NCBI RefSeq assembly: GCF_002738225.1
Contig: NZ_PEBQ01000030.1
Location: forward strand, 1-64,000
Reading direction: 5' to 3'
DNA length: 64,000 nt
Origin: Acetobacter pomorum
GTDB lineage: Bacteria > Pseudomonadota > Alphaproteobacteria > Acetobacterales > Acetobacteraceae
The notes under the pieces were generated by a model. The model had not been told where the DNA came from. It saw only the letters and a list, made by a program, of their open reading frames with translations, and ran no database searches. The translations under genes were made by a program, and so were the position numbers. Within the stretch, counting starts at the first letter, position 1. Every line of letters starts with the position of its first letter. Positions 17,862 to 27,900 of this stretch are shown here, piece after piece.

Positions 17862-18448
17862 TGTGCAATCACCGTTAGTGGCAGAATATCCCCTTTATAC
17901 ATAATCGGCAGTGTTTGTGGGCCAAATACAGTTATGGCACCGCTGCCAATGCCAGATGGTCCAGGGTCTGATGCCGGTATAATATCAACATTCCCGCTAA
18001 TGGTAATAGGTAGAATAACTGTTTGCGGGGTGGGGGATAGATGTACTGTATGGTGCCATGGCCCGCAGATAAGCGTAATGGTGCCGCCGGCGCCTGTGGC
18101 ATCGTACACGGGCATGGCCACCAAGCGTATATCCCGCCGTTTCACACCGGCCAGAATATCTGCCTGCTCTTGTTCCGTATAATCAGATTTGGCGAGGGTC
18201 TGGGCTGCTTTTTGTGAGGCAATTAACGTAAGGGGAATCGCCATACGGTTGGCGCTGTTATTGTGGTCTTCTGTATTGTTTTCTGCTGCGGGCGTGTTTG
18301 AATTTTCATGCCCGCCTCCCATAAAATGGGCACCGGCTCCGGCCATGATAACGCATGTGGCCAGCCCGATCAGAGCCATACGCACGCCAGAAGGTTTTTC
18401 TGCGGCTTGCGGTTGGGGCTTCCATGCGGGTTCTGGCTCTTTGTGCAT
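17858..18448 (-). CDS. Hypothetical single-pass membrane protein, first gene of AAA+ operon
   Basis: I do not recognise this 196-residue protein. A cytoplasmic, Pro-rich N-terminus (1-23) leads into one membrane helix (about 24-43). After it come a His/Asn-rich linker (44-67) and a probably periplasmic domain rich in beta-branched residues, with ITLICGPWHHTVHLSP and a Gly/Pro-rich turn near PASDPGPSGIGSG. The stop overlaps the start of the AAA+ ATPase (ATGA), which suggests obligatory co-expression. It might sense or present a substrate to the ATPase, but that is inference from gene order only. Confidence 0.75.
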   Translation of the reverse strand: MHKEPEPAWKPQPQAAEKPSGVRMALIGLATCVIMAGAGAHFMGGGHENSNTPAAENNTEDHNNSANRMAIPLTLIASQKAAQTLAKSDYTEQEQADILAGVKRRDIRLVAMPVYDATGAGGTITLICGPWHHTVHLSPTPQTVILPITISGNVDIIPASDPGPSGIGSGAITVFGPQTLPIMYKGDILPLTVIAQ

Positions 18449-18687
18449 CGTGAAAGGTCAGCCCTTGCAGTGTGTGGAATGGCAAATATGTCGCAATACC
18501 GTTAATAAAAGCACGTCCGGCGCGCCCTGCAATGCGCAATTTGCATCCAGCCCATAAAATTGTTTTTTATAAAGGGTAAAGATATGCATGGCGGGCAGCA
18601 GTTTTATTCTGCCCTTGCGGTTTTGTGTGGTATCCCTTACATATCATACCATCCTTCTCAATTTGTTTTACGTTTCGGGGGGTGGCC

Positions 18688-19287
18688 TTGACGGCCGCCT
18701 TTTTTGCATTGGATACAGATCTTTCTGCCCACTCTGGCTTAGAAGCCCGCGTTGCTGCGCTGATAGCCCCTGCCGTTGAGGATATGGGTTATGAGATTGT
18801 GCGTGTTGCTGTGCTGGGGCGTGAGCGCCCTACCGTGCAGATCATGGCAGATCGCAAGGATGGTTCCCTGATCAATGTAGAAGATTGTGAACGGATCAGC
18901 CATGCGGTTGGTGCCGTTTTGGATGTTGAAGATCCCATTCCGGGGGCATGGACGCTGGAAGTTTCCTCTGCCGGAATAGATCGGCCTCTAACCCGTGCGA
19001 AGGACTGGAACCGCTTTGCCGGGCACCAGGCCAAGGCAGAAGTTCTGCTGCCGGTAAATGGGCGCCGCCGTTTTTCCGGTACGGTTCTGGGGTCTGATGG
19101 AACTGTTGCGCGGATGCGTCTGGATGATGGCACGGAAGTTGCCTTGCCGCTGGAAGAACTCCGGCGTGCACGGTTGGTGCTGACAGATGCTCTGATTGAA
19201 GCTAGTGCCCGTATGGTGCAATCTGCGCCCGGCACTGATCCCGCCCAGAAGAATGACAACGATTCTTCCGGGCCCAAGGTGCATTGA
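18688..19287 (+). CDS. rimP: Ribosome maturation factor RimP
   Basis: RimP is needed for maturation of the 30S subunit. The region [18 protein letters not shown], the segment [21 protein letters not shown] and the signature [18 protein letters not shown] identify it. A TTG at 18688 with GGGGGG seven bases before gives 199 residues; a longer frame to 18625 adds residues without a ribosome site. It leads the conserved rimP-nusA-ylxR-infB-rbfA operon. The 240 bases upstream contain a hairpin (GCGGGCAG with CTGCCCTTGC, about 18592-18621) that could belong to a leader. Confidence 0.92.
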   Translation: MTAAFFALDTDLSAHSGLEARVAALIAPAVEDMGYEIVRVAVLGRERPTVQIMADRKDGSLINVEDCERISHAVGAVLDVEDPIPGAWTLEVSSAGIDRPLTRAKDWNRFAGHQAKAEVLLPVNGRRRFSGTVLGSDGTVARMRLDDGTEVALPLEELRRARLVLTDALIEASARMVQSAPGTDPAQKNDNDSSGPKVH

Positions 19288-19317
19288 TAAAGCTGCCTGT
19301 TTTGGAGAGCTGAGAGT

Positions 19318-20862
19318 ATGGATACCTCTGTTTCCCGTCCTGAACTTTTACTGGTTGCAGACGCTGTCTCGCGCGAGAAAGGTATTGAGCGTGAAGAAGT
19401 GCTGGAAGCCATGGAACAGGCGATCCAGAAAGCCGGACGCGACAAATATGGGCACGAAAAGGACATTCGTGCCACCATCGACCGCAAGACAGGTGATGTG
19501 CGTCTGTCACGCTGGACGGAAGTGGTGGACGAAGTGGAAAATGAAGATACGCAGATTGCGCTCTCCATTGCCCGCAAGTTCCGCCCTGAAATTCAGGCAG
19601 GCGAATATCTGATTGATCCGCTGCCCCCGATTGATTTTGGCCGTATTGCCGCGCAAACCGCCAAACAGGTGATTGTGCAGCGTGTGCGTGAATATGAACG
19701 CAAGCGCCAGTATAACGAATTCAAGGACCGCGTCGGCGAAATCGTAAATGGTACCGTCAAGCGGACCGAATACGGCAACCTGCTGGTGGAAATTGGTTCG
19801 GCGGAAGCGTTGTTGCGGCGTGATGAGTTGATCCCGCGTGAAACGTTCCGTAACTCAGACCGTGTGCGCGCCTACATCTATGATGTGCGTGATGAGCCCC
19901 GCGGCCCGCAGATTTTTCTTTCTCGTACGCATCCGGCCTTTTTGGCCAAGTTGTTTGCGCAGGAAGTGCCAGAAATTTATGATGGCATTATCGAAATTAA
20001 AGCCGTTGCGCGTGACCCAGGTTCCCGTGCAAAAATGGCCGTCATTTCCCGTGATGCGTCTATTGATCCGGTTGGGGCCTGCGTAGGTATGCGCGGCTCT
20101 CGCGTGCAGGCGGTTGTGGCTGAATTGCAGGGCGAAAAAATTGATATCATCCCATGGAGCCCGCAGGCCGCTACTTTTGTGGTGAATGCACTGGCTCCGG
20201 CTGAAGTCAGCAAAGTGGTGATGGATGAAGAAGCCGGCCGCGTAGAAGTGGTTGTGCCAGATGAACAGCTTTCTCTGGCTATTGGCCGTCGTGGGCAGAA
20301 TGTCCGCTTGGCTAGCCAGTTGACCCGTTGGGATATTGATATTCTGACAGAAGCAGAAGAATCCGAACGTAGGCAGGAAGAGTTCCGTCGTCGCACAGCG
20401 CTGTTTGTTGAGGCGCTGGATGTGGATGACGTGATTGCCGGTTTGTTGGTGACAGAAGGTTTCCATTCCGTCGAAGAACTGGCTTTTGCAGATCCGGATG
20501 AGCTGATCGGTATTGAAGGGTTTGACGAGTCGGTTGTTCAGGAACTGGTTCAGCGGGCCGAAGCCTACCTTGTTCAGCAGGAAGAAAAGCTGGATGATCG
20601 GCGGAAAGAGCTGGGTGTTGTGGACGAGATTGCCGATATGGGCGTGTTTACAAACCAGATGCTTGTGACATTGGGTGAAAAAGGTGTAAAAACCTTAGAC
20701 GACCTTGCTGATCTGGCCGGTGATGAACTGGTTGAGATCTTGGGTGCTGAAGCCATTGAGGAAGAAGCCGCCAATGAAATCATCATGGCAGCACGTGCTC
20801 ATTGGTTTGAGGATGAAAATCAGCAGTCTTCTGATACCAAGGAAGGTGAGGCCAGCGCCTGA
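19318..20862 (+). CDS. nusA: Transcription termination/antitermination protein NusA
   Basis: It binds RNA polymerase and modulates pausing, termination and antitermination. The domains in order are the N-terminal polymerase-binding domain (about 1-130), S1 (about 135-200, with GEIVNGTVKRTEYGNLLVEI), two KH domains (about 205-345, including VGACVGMRGSRVQAVVAEL and LAIGRRGQNVRLAS) and C-terminal acidic repeats with helix-hairpin-helix character (about 365-495). The total of 514 residues is normal for alphaproteobacteria. It starts 31 bases after rimP with GGAGAGC upstream. Confidence 0.97.
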   Translation: MDTSVSRPELLLVADAVSREKGIEREEVLEAMEQAIQKAGRDKYGHEKDIRATIDRKTGDVRLSRWTEVVDEVENEDTQIALSIARKFRPEIQAGEYLIDPLPPIDFGRIAAQTAKQVIVQRVREYERKRQYNEFKDRVGEIVNGTVKRTEYGNLLVEIGSAEALLRRDELIPRETFRNSDRVRAYIYDVRDEPRGPQIFLSRTHPAFLAKLFAQEVPEIYDGIIEIKAVARDPGSRAKMAVISRDASIDPVGACVGMRGSRVQAVVAELQGEKIDIIPWSPQAATFVVNALAPAEVSKVVMDEEAGRVEVVVPDEQLSLAIGRRGQNVRLASQLTRWDIDILTEAEESERRQEEFRRRTALFVEALDVDDVIAGLLVTEGFHSVEELAFADPDELIGIEGFDESVVQELVQRAEAYLVQQEEKLDDRRKELGVVDEIADMGVFTNQMLVTLGEKGVKTLDDLADLAGDELVEILGAEAIEEEAANEIIMAARAHWFEDENQQSSDTKEGEASA

Positions 20863-20876
20863 GGCCTGATATAATA

Positions 20877-21527
20877 ATGGGTGGTGATTTCTTGCCAGAG
20901 ACAGAAGAGAAAGGCAGCCTTCGGAGGTGCGCGGTAACGCGTGAGGAAGGCGAACCTTCTTTGATGGTTCGGTTTGTGATTTCACCATCTGGTGAGGTGG
21001 TGCCTGATCTGGATGCACGTCTGCCGGGGCGGGGAATATGGTTGAGCCCCCGCCGGGATGTGATAGAACAGGCACGTGTGCGGGGCGTTTTTTCACGTGC
21101 TGCACGCCAGCAGGTGAAAGTGCCGGAAGATTTGGTGGCCCGTGTTGAAGCAGGGCTGCTCCGGCGGATGAGCGAACTTGTGGGGCTGGCTCGTAGGGCT
21201 GGTCAGGCTACAAGTGGATTTATGAAGGTGCGGGAATGGCTGGTGCAGCGTAAGGCGGCCATTGTTGTTCATGCGCTGGATGGAAGCAGGGAAGAACGTG
21301 AACGGCTGGTTTCCGGCCAACGTGATATTCCTGTTGTTGAGGCGTTGTCATCCGAAGATCTGGCAAAGATTTTTGGGCGGGAACGAGTGGTGAACGTAGC
21401 GCTTTCAGCCGGTGGGCTGGCACAGCGCTTACGTTGTGAGAATAAGCGTTTTACGGGGGTTGCTGAAGGCGGCCCTCGCATGCCCCGGACCTTTCCGGCG
21501 CATGGGTGTGAACAGGCGGGTCAATGA
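20877..21527 (+). CDS. YlxR-type RNA-binding protein fused to an L7Ae-like domain
   Basis: The protein has 216 residues and two domains. The N-terminal YlxR domain (about 13-62) contains [12 protein letters not shown] and [11 protein letters not shown]. The second half (about 84-185) resembles ribosomal L7Ae/YlxQ, with [22 protein letters not shown]. In many Gram-positives these are two proteins encoded between nusA and infB; in alphaproteobacteria they are commonly fused. It overlaps infB by four bases (ATGA). The exact role is unsettled; it is an RNA-binding protein of the translation operon. Confidence 0.88.
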   Translation: MGGDFLPETEEKGSLRRCAVTREEGEPSLMVRFVISPSGEVVPDLDARLPGRGIWLSPRRDVIEQARVRGVFSRAARQQVKVPEDLVARVEAGLLRRMSELVGLARRAGQATSGFMKVREWLVQRKAAIVVHALDGSREERERLVSGQRDIPVVEALSSEDLAKIFGRERVVNVALSAGGLAQRLRCENKRFTGVAEGGPRMPRTFPAHGCEQAGQ

Positions 21528-24193
21528 GCGAAGGCAAGGATCAGGATCAGGGTAAGGGGCGTTTGTCCCTTCGGCCGGCAGGGCGTTCGGAGGTCGGACG
21601 GACGGTTGATGCCGGGTCCGTGCGGCAAAGTTTCAGTCATGGCCGCTCCAAGGTTGTGCAGGTTGAAGTGCGCAAAAAACGTGGTGCCGGGCCGGGTGGT
21701 TCTGGTGGACGTGCCGGTGGAGCGCGCGGTGGCGGTCGTACGCTAACAGCCGCTGAACTGGCCATGCGTCAGCGTGTGCTGGCGGAACAGAAGAAAGCTG
21801 CGCAGGAAGCTGCGCGGCGTGAAGCCGAACAGCGTGAAGCTGAAAAAATCCGTATTCTTTCGGCTGCTGAAGAAGCACGCCGTAAGGAAGAGGAAGACAA
21901 GCGCGCGGCTGAAGAGGCTGAAGCTGCAAAAGCAGCGGCTGAAGAGAACGAGCGCAAGTCGCGCATTGAGTCCATTCAGCCTATTGCTGTGAAGGAACCA
22001 GTGGTTTCGGCTGTGCCCATTCCCGGTGAAGTCACACTGGCACCGCCTGTTGGACGCCTGCGCCCATTGGCTGAGCGTGCCATTATGCCAGCCAAACCGC
22101 TCAAGCCAGCGCCCACACGCTCTCAGCCTGCTGAGGCTAAGGAAAAAGAGCCAGCAGCCGCACAAACACTGCGTTTGCGTGGTGGCCGCGGGATGGAAAG
22201 CGATGATGAGCCACGCCGTGGTGCTTCTCGCAAGACACCGGCTGGCAACCATCGTAAAAGTGGTGGCGGGCGCAAGTCCGATGTTGGCGGTGGCCGTCGC
22301 GCTGGACGGATTGACGTGCAAGCCGCGATTGAAGGTGATGATGACAAGACGCGTTCACTGGCGTCTGTCCGCCGTCAGCGTGAACGTGAGCGCCGTCAGG
22401 CTGAGCTGGAACGCTTGCGTTCCGATCAGGTGAAAGTGGTGCGTGATGTGGTTCTGCCGGAAAACATTACCGTGCAGGAACTGGCAAACCGTATGGCCGC
22501 CCGTCAGGGTGAAGTTATCAAAGCGCTGATGAAAATGGGCGTGATGGCAACGGTGACCCAGACGATTGATGCAGATACGGCTGAACTGATTGTTGAAGAA
22601 TTCGGCCACCGCGTGCGCCGTGTTTCTGAAGCAGACGTTGAATTGGGTATTGAAGGTGTGGAAGACGCACCGGAAGATCTGCGTCCGCGTCCGCCAGTTG
22701 TTACCATCATGGGCCATGTTGACCATGGTAAGACATCCTTGCTGGATGCTTTGCGCACAACAGATGTTGCAGGTGGGGAAGCCGGCGGTATTACCCAGCA
22801 TATTGGGGCGTATCAGGTTACTCTGCCTTCCGGTTCCAAGATTACATTCCTGGATACTCCGGGCCATGAAGCCTTTACGGCTATGCGTGCTCGTGGTGCT
22901 TCCATTACGGATGTGGTGGTGCTGGTTGTGGCGGCTGATGATGGTGTGATGCCGCAGACGGTTGAAGCCATTAAACACGCCAAGGCTGCAAACGTGCCGA
23001 TGATTGTTGCTATCAACAAGATCGACAAGCCGGGTGCCAAGCCGGATCGGGTGCGGCAGGAACTTCTGAGCCACGAAATTGTGGTGGAATCCATGGGCGG
23101 TGACGTTCAGGATATTGAAGTGTCTGCATTGAAGCGCACCGGACTGGATAAGCTGGAAGAAGCCATTCTTCTGCAGGCAGAAATTCTGGAACTGAAGGCT
23201 AACCCGGATCGGGCTGCTGAAGGTGCCGTTATTGAAAGCCGTCTGGACCGTGGCCGCGGTTCTGTTGCTTCTGTGCTCGTGCAAAAAGGCACGCTGCATA
23301 AAGGTGATATTGTAGTTGCTGGCACCGAATGGGGCCGGGTGCGTGCTCTGCTGGATGATCGTGGCCGTCAGGTTACGGATGCAGGGCCTTCCATGCCGGT
23401 TGAAGTGCTGGGTCTCTCTGGTGTGCCATCTGCGGGTGCGCCGTTCGTGGTGGTTGAAAATGAAAACCGCGCACGTGAGATTTCCGAGTTCCGTCAGCGT
23501 AAGCTGAAAGAGCATCAGGTTGCTGGTCAGGTGGCTGCTCGTGGCACGCTGGATCAGATGCTGGCCCGTATTCAGGCGGGTGATCAGAAAGAAGTTTCTG
23601 TTCTGATCAAGGCAGATGTTCAGGGTTCTGCGGAAGCGATCCAGACAACCGTTCTCAAGCTGGCAAATGAGGAAGTGGGCGTTCGCGTTCTCAATGCTTC
23701 TGTGGGTCAGATTACGGAAAGTGACGTGCAGCTTGGCAAGGCATCAGATGCAATTATTATTGCATTTAATGTGCGTGCCACAGCACAGGCCCGCCAGTTG
23801 GCACAGCGCGAAGGTGTTGATATCCGCTACTATTCCATCATCTATCAGGTTGCTGATGATGTGGAACAGCTTGTGCGCGGTAAGCAGGCACCCAAGCATC
23901 GTGAAAAGTTCCTTGGTTATGCCGAAATCCGCCGTGTGTTCGAAATCAGCAAGGTGGGCAAGGTAGCCGGTTGTTACGTTACGGAAGGCGTTGTGAAACG
24001 CGGTTGTGGCGTGCGTCTGCTGCGTGATGGTGTGGTGGTTCATGAAGGTGAACTTAGCCAGCTGAAGCGCTTTAAGGACGATGTGAAGGAAGTCAGCAAG
24101 GGTTACGAATGTGGCCTTTCCTTTGCAGGTTATAATGATCTGCGCGAAGGCGACGTGGTGGAATGCTTTGAAAGTGAGCTGGTTCCAGCATGA
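21524..24193 (+). CDS. infB: Translation initiation factor IF-2
   Basis: This GTPase recruits fMet-tRNA to the 30S subunit. In 889 residues there is a long, charged, low-complexity N-terminus with an Ala/Glu/Arg-rich coiled stretch (about 80-150), an IF2-N domain (about 310-365) and the G domain. G1 GHVDHGKT is at 397-404, G3 is DTPGHEAF and G4 is NKID. C-terminal domains II to IV follow, with [15 protein letters not shown] and [13 protein letters not shown]. It overlaps the upstream ylxR-like gene and the downstream rbfA by four bases each. Confidence 0.98.
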   Translation: MSEGKDQDQGKGRLSLRPAGRSEVGRTVDAGSVRQSFSHGRSKVVQVEVRKKRGAGPGGSGGRAGGARGGGRTLTAAELAMRQRVLAEQKKAAQEAARREAEQREAEKIRILSAAEEARRKEEEDKRAAEEAEAAKAAAEENERKSRIESIQPIAVKEPVVSAVPIPGEVTLAPPVGRLRPLAERAIMPAKPLKPAPTRSQPAEAKEKEPAAAQTLRLRGGRGMESDDEPRRGASRKTPAGNHRKSGGGRKSDVGGGRRAGRIDVQAAIEGDDDKTRSLASVRRQRERERRQAELERLRSDQVKVVRDVVLPENITVQELANRMAARQGEVIKALMKMGVMATVTQTIDADTAELIVEEFGHRVRRVSEADVELGIEGVEDAPEDLRPRPPVVTIMGHVDHGKTSLLDALRTTDVAGGEAGGITQHIGAYQVTLPSGSKITFLDTPGHEAFTAMRARGASITDVVVLVVAADDGVMPQTVEAIKHAKAANVPMIVAINKIDKPGAKPDRVRQELLSHEIVVESMGGDVQDIEVSALKRTGLDKLEEAILLQAEILELKANPDRAAEGAVIESRLDRGRGSVASVLVQKGTLHKGDIVVAGTEWGRVRALLDDRGRQVTDAGPSMPVEVLGLSGVPSAGAPFVVVENENRAREISEFRQRKLKEHQVAGQVAARGTLDQMLARIQAGDQKEVSVLIKADVQGSAEAIQTTVLKLANEEVGVRVLNASVGQITESDVQLGKASDAIIIAFNVRATAQARQLAQREGVDIRYYSIIYQVADDVEQLVRGKQAPKHREKFLGYAEIRRVFEISKVGKVAGCYVTEGVVKRGCGVRLLRDGVVVHEGELSQLKRFKDDVKEVSKGYECGLSFAGYNDLREGDVVECFESELVPA

Positions 24194-24654
24194 GCCGCAA
24201 GAACGGATCAGGCAGTAAGGTAGCAGGACCGGCGGGGTATCTCGCCGGTCTTGCTCCATCTGGCCCTTCCCAGCGTCAGTTGCGGGTGGGGGAAGAAGTG
24301 CGGCGCGTACTGGCCGAGCTGTTTGCCCGCACCACATTTCGCGATCCAGATCTGGTGGATGTTTCCCTTACGGTTACGGAAGTCCGTCTTTCTCCAGATT
24401 TTCGGCATGCAACGGTTTTTATTACCCGTTTGGGTCGGAGCGATGTTTCCGAGCTTTTGCCGGCCTTAAAGCGGGTGGCGCCGTGGTTAAGAACTCAGCT
24501 TGCACATAAAATACGTGCACGTACTGTGCCTGAACTGCATTTTCAGCCAGATACAGCACTAGATACCGCTATGCATATGGATACCTTGCTGCGCTCTCCA
24601 GAAGTGCAGCGTGATCTGAATGCATCTTCCAAAGATGAAGAGTCGGAAGACTAG
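24190..24654 (+). CDS. rbfA: Ribosome-binding factor A
   Basis: A 30S assembly and cold-shock factor that binds near helix 1 of 16S rRNA. It has 154 residues: a KH-like domain with [19 protein letters not shown] and [19 protein letters not shown], then short termini. The N-terminal 28 residues (Ser/Gly/Pro-rich) and the acidic tail are variable in the family. It is the last gene of the operon. truB, which often follows, is absent, and a convergent Lrp gene lies five bases away with no clear terminator. Confidence 0.95.
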   Translation: MSRKNGSGSKVAGPAGYLAGLAPSGPSQRQLRVGEEVRRVLAELFARTTFRDPDLVDVSLTVTEVRLSPDFRHATVFITRLGRSDVSELLPALKRVAPWLRTQLAHKIRARTVPELHFQPDTALDTAMHMDTLLRSPEVQRDLNASSKDEESED

Positions 24655-24658
24655 CTTT

Positions 24659-25111
24659 TCAGCTACATTTGCCCTGTTGCACAACTGGGCGAATGGCAAA
24701 ATTGCTTTGAATACGCACAACACCCGGCATGCGGGATAATTCCTCTTTATGGATACGTTCGTAATCCTGCATGTCCCGTGCTTCTACACGTAAAAGATAA
24801 TCAGCATCACCTGTCATCAGGTAACATTCCTTAACATCCGCACATTCTTTAATACGGCTTTCAAAACGGCGCAGGCATTCTTCTGTCTGCTTTTCCAGGG
24901 TAATCTGCACAATAATCGTCGCGACAACTGTGCTTTTCTGCCGGGCAATAACGGCCCGATACCCCTGTATGGTGCCCTGTTGTTCAAGCATGCGCACACG
25001 CCGCAGGCAGGCAGATGGGGAAAGTCCCACTTTTTCAGCCAGTTCAGCATTGCTGAGGCGGCCATTATGTTCAAGGTGCCGTAAAATAGCTTCGGTGACG
25101 CGGTCTGGCAT
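24659..25111 (-). CDS. Lrp/AsnC family transcriptional regulator
   Basis: A leucine-responsive-type regulator of 150 residues. The N-terminal helix-turn-helix (LSNAELAEKVGLSPSACLRRVRML, about 18-41, quoted here as two adjoining parts LSNAELAEKVGLSPS and ACLRRVRML) is followed by a RAM effector domain with VKECYLMTGDADYLLRVEA. It is divergent from alr-dadA, the standard arrangement for a regulator of D/L-alanine catabolism. AT-rich palindromes in the shared 137-base interval are candidate operators. Alanine would be the expected effector by analogy. Confidence 0.92.
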   Translation of the reverse strand: MPDRVTEAILRHLEHNGRLSNAELAEKVGLSPSACLRRVRMLEQQGTIQGYRAVIARQKSTVVATIIVQITLEKQTEECLRRFESRIKECADVKECYLMTGDADYLLRVEARDMQDYERIHKEELSRMPGVVRIQSNFAIRPVVQQGKCS

Positions 25112-25139
25112 AATCTGTCTTTTGTGGGCTGATATTGAA

Positions 25140-25154
25140 ATTTTATTCTAAAAT
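25140..25154. promoter_or_regulatory. AT-rich palindrome, candidate Lrp operator
   Basis: ATTTTATTCTAAAAT is a perfect 6-3-6 inverted repeat in the divergent region between the Lrp gene and alr. A second palindrome AAAATTTT is at 25213-25220. Spacing and AT content suit Lrp-type binding, but no consensus could be tested. Confidence 0.4.
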
Positions 25155-25248
25155 ACAGGAAAAATGATATGTTCTGCAACACACTGGCAGGATATCTTAC
25201 TGAATCTCTGCTAAAATTTTGGAATCGAAACAAATAAGGGTGGCGGTT

Positions 25249-26385
25249 GTGAATACTGTTTCGTCCTCAGCGAGAACAATGTGGCCAGCATCGCGCGCAG
25301 GGGCTGTGTTGACGATAAATCTTTCCGCTATTGCCGAAAATTACCGCTATCTTGTGAACAAACTGGGCAAAACAGTTTGCGCCGCAGTAGTTAAGGCCGA
25401 TGCTTATGGGCTTGGGATTGCACAGGTGGCGCCCGTTTTGGAACAGGTTGGCGCAAAACATTTTTTTGTCGCACATGTGGATGAAGGGCTAGCCCTTAGG
25501 CCATATCTTTCACCCCACACATCAGTAACTGTGTTGCATGGTCCGCGGCCGGATGCTGCTGAGGTTTGCGTACGCAATAATTTGCGGCCAGTTTTAAACA
25601 GCCTGAAACAGGTGGCTGTTTTGCGGGATCTGGCAGCCAAAATGGATAAGCCGCTGGATGTGGCCATTCAACTGGATACGGGTATGTCTCGTTTTGGCCT
25701 TTCAGAGGCTGATATCCATAAACTGATGGCCACTCCTGAACTTTTGGAGGGGTTATCTGTCAGTCTGGTTATGAGTCATCTGGCCTGTGCAGATACGCCA
25801 GAAAATGCAGCCAATGCCATGCAGCGTGAACGGTTTGAGAACTATGCACGCATGTTGCCAAAGGCAGCTTTAAGTCTTTCTGCATCTTCTGGAATTTTTC
25901 TGGGGCAACCATTTCATTTTGATCTCGTGCGCCCTGGTGCTGCTTTGTATGGTGTGGCGCCGCAGAATGATGGTGTTAATCCACTTAAGCCTGTTGTGGG
26001 GTTGCAAACGCATATTCTGCAAATTCGCACTTTATCCAAAGGGGATCGGGTGGGGTATGGGCTTACGTGGCAAGCGACTGGCCCATGCCGTGTTGCGACC
26101 ATTGCGGTTGGATATGCTGATGGATTTGCCCGTGCGGGCGCTGCTGCGGGATGCGCTTGGTATAAAGGATATCGGCTACCAATTCTGGGCCGAATCTCTA
26201 TGGATTCCATGACAGTTGATCTTTCCGCAGTGCCCGAAGGGCTGCTGGAAGAAGATAGCATGGTGGAACTTTTGAATGAGTCTTACGGCGTAGATGATGT
26301 GGCCAAAGCAGAAGGCACAATAGGCTACGAAGTACTGACATCTCTGGGGCGGCGTTATCATCGCGTTTATGCAACGGCTGCCTGA
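25249..26385 (+). CDS. alr: Alanine racemase
   Basis: A PLP enzyme that interconverts L- and D-alanine. The PLP lysine is in [12 protein letters not shown], the barrel contains [13 protein letters not shown], and the RVGYG Tyr and [11 protein letters not shown] segments are in place. The GTG at 25249 has AAGGG eight bases upstream and gives 378 residues; an ATG at 25279 and a TTG at 25219 are alternatives. Lying 29 bases before dadA and divergent from an Lrp-type gene, it is most likely the catabolic (DadX-like) enzyme, though it could also supply D-alanine for peptidoglycan. Confidence 0.93.
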   Translation: MNTVSSSARTMWPASRAGAVLTINLSAIAENYRYLVNKLGKTVCAAVVKADAYGLGIAQVAPVLEQVGAKHFFVAHVDEGLALRPYLSPHTSVTVLHGPRPDAAEVCVRNNLRPVLNSLKQVAVLRDLAAKMDKPLDVAIQLDTGMSRFGLSEADIHKLMATPELLEGLSVSLVMSHLACADTPENAANAMQRERFENYARMLPKAALSLSASSGIFLGQPFHFDLVRPGAALYGVAPQNDGVNPLKPVVGLQTHILQIRTLSKGDRVGYGLTWQATGPCRVATIAVGYADGFARAGAAAGCAWYKGYRLPILGRISMDSMTVDLSAVPEGLLEEDSMVELLNESYGVDDVAKAEGTIGYEVLTSLGRRYHRVYATAA

Positions 26386-26414
26386 AGGTTTACCCAACAG
26401 AAAGAAAAGCAGAA

Positions 26415-27674
26415 ATGAAAATTCTGGTTCTGGGAAGTGGTGTTGTAGGGGTTACATCTGCCTGGTATCTGGCTAAGGCAGGGCATGAAGTAACAGTGGT
26501 GGACCGTCAGCCCGAAGCTGGCATGGAAACCAGCTTTGCCAATGCGGGACAGGTTTCACCGGGTTATTCTGCACCGTGGGCCGGGCCGGGTGTGCCGCTA
26601 AAATCTATTGGCTGGTTGCTTATGAAGTATCGGCCATTTGTGTTTTGGCCAATGCCAGACCCACGTTTGTGGACATGGCTTTTTCAGATGCTGGAAAACT
26701 GCACGGCTGCTGCGTATGACCGTAACAAAGGGCGTATGGTGCGGTTGGCCGAATATAGCCGCGATGTTCTGCAGGATTTACGTGCCACAACCGGCATTAC
26801 GTATGATGACCGCCAGCAAGGTACGCTACAGGTTTTTAGAACCCAGAAACAGCTTGATGCAACAGCCAAGGACATTGCTGTTCTTAAACAGTATAATGTG
26901 CCCTACGAACTTTTGGACGTAGAAGGCTGCGTGGCTGCTGAACCCGGTCTTGCCGTATCTCGCCACAAGATTGTTGGTGGCCTGCGTCTGCCGGGTGATG
27001 AAACAGGGGATGCCTTTAAGTTCACGCAACGTCTGGCCGCTATGGCGCAGGAAGCTGGCGTGAAGTTTCTGTATGATACGGTGGTGCGCCGTATTCGTTC
27101 AGAAAGTGGGCGCGTAACGGGTGTAGAAACATCTCGCGGTGTACTGACAGCAGATTCCTATGTGCTGTCATTGGGCAGTTTTTCTCCTGCGTTGCTGCGA
27201 CCGTTAGGGATTGATCTTCCTGTTTATCCTGTAAAAGGGTATTCCTTAACGGCATCTATTCAAAATGCAGATGTTGCGCCAGTGTCCACCATTATGGATG
27301 AAACCTTTAAAATTGGTATCACGCGGTTAGGAGACCGGGTGCGTATTGGTGGTACTGCGGAATTGGCAGGTTTCAGCCGTCGCTTACGCAAACCCCGCCG
27401 AGAAACACTGGAACATTCCGTAACAGATTTATTTCCCGGATGCTGCGATGTAGAGCAGGCTCTTTTCTGGACAGGGCTGCGCCCCATGACTCCAGATGGC
27501 ACGCCGGTTATTGGCCGCACAGGTTTGGATAATCTGTTCTTAAATACAGGGCATGGCACGTTAGGGTGGACCATGGCCTGTGGCTCCGGCAAAGTTTTGG
27601 CGGATCTTATGTCTAACAAAAAGCCTGATATTGATACGGCAGATCTGAACATCTTCCGTTATCGTCAGTCATAA
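26415..27674 (+). CDS. dadA: D-amino acid dehydrogenase
   Basis: A membrane-associated FAD enzyme that oxidises D-alanine to pyruvate and ammonia and passes electrons to the respiratory chain. The FAD-binding motif [20 protein letters not shown] is at about 4-23, and the family-specific [20 protein letters not shown] follows near 39-58. The C-terminal flavin contact region is [14 protein letters not shown] with [17 protein letters not shown]. The 419 residues are normal. It is probably cotranscribed with alr, so the pair converts L-alanine to pyruvate. Confidence 0.95.
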   Translation: MKILVLGSGVVGVTSAWYLAKAGHEVTVVDRQPEAGMETSFANAGQVSPGYSAPWAGPGVPLKSIGWLLMKYRPFVFWPMPDPRLWTWLFQMLENCTAAAYDRNKGRMVRLAEYSRDVLQDLRATTGITYDDRQQGTLQVFRTQKQLDATAKDIAVLKQYNVPYELLDVEGCVAAEPGLAVSRHKIVGGLRLPGDETGDAFKFTQRLAAMAQEAGVKFLYDTVVRRIRSESGRVTGVETSRGVLTADSYVLSLGSFSPALLRPLGIDLPVYPVKGYSLTASIQNADVAPVSTIMDETFKIGITRLGDRVRIGGTAELAGFSRRLRKPRRETLEHSVTDLFPGCCDVEQALFWTGLRPMTPDGTPVIGRTGLDNLFLNTGHGTLGWTMACGSGKVLADLMSNKKPDIDTADLNIFRYRQS

Positions 27675-27900
27675 TTTCATAATCAAACAAGAGTGCTTGG
27701 TGCAGGCGGAAAAAGCTGTATGCATTTTTCGCTTGTGCGCACCGCAAAAAATCTACCTTGGAAAGCATTGTTTTTGCATGATCGGTGTTTCATGCTCGTG
27801 TTTGTGGGAACCTTACACTTGCGTACAAGCCGTTCGGCAGAACAGTGTTGTAGCGTAATGGTCAGGGCGGTCTGGGGTAACAAGCGGATTTTTGGCGGTG

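Noticed and set aside
22355..23515. A 386-codon frame antisense to infB
   Set aside because: It is a shadow of the infB G domain with His/Asn-rich composition and no family features.
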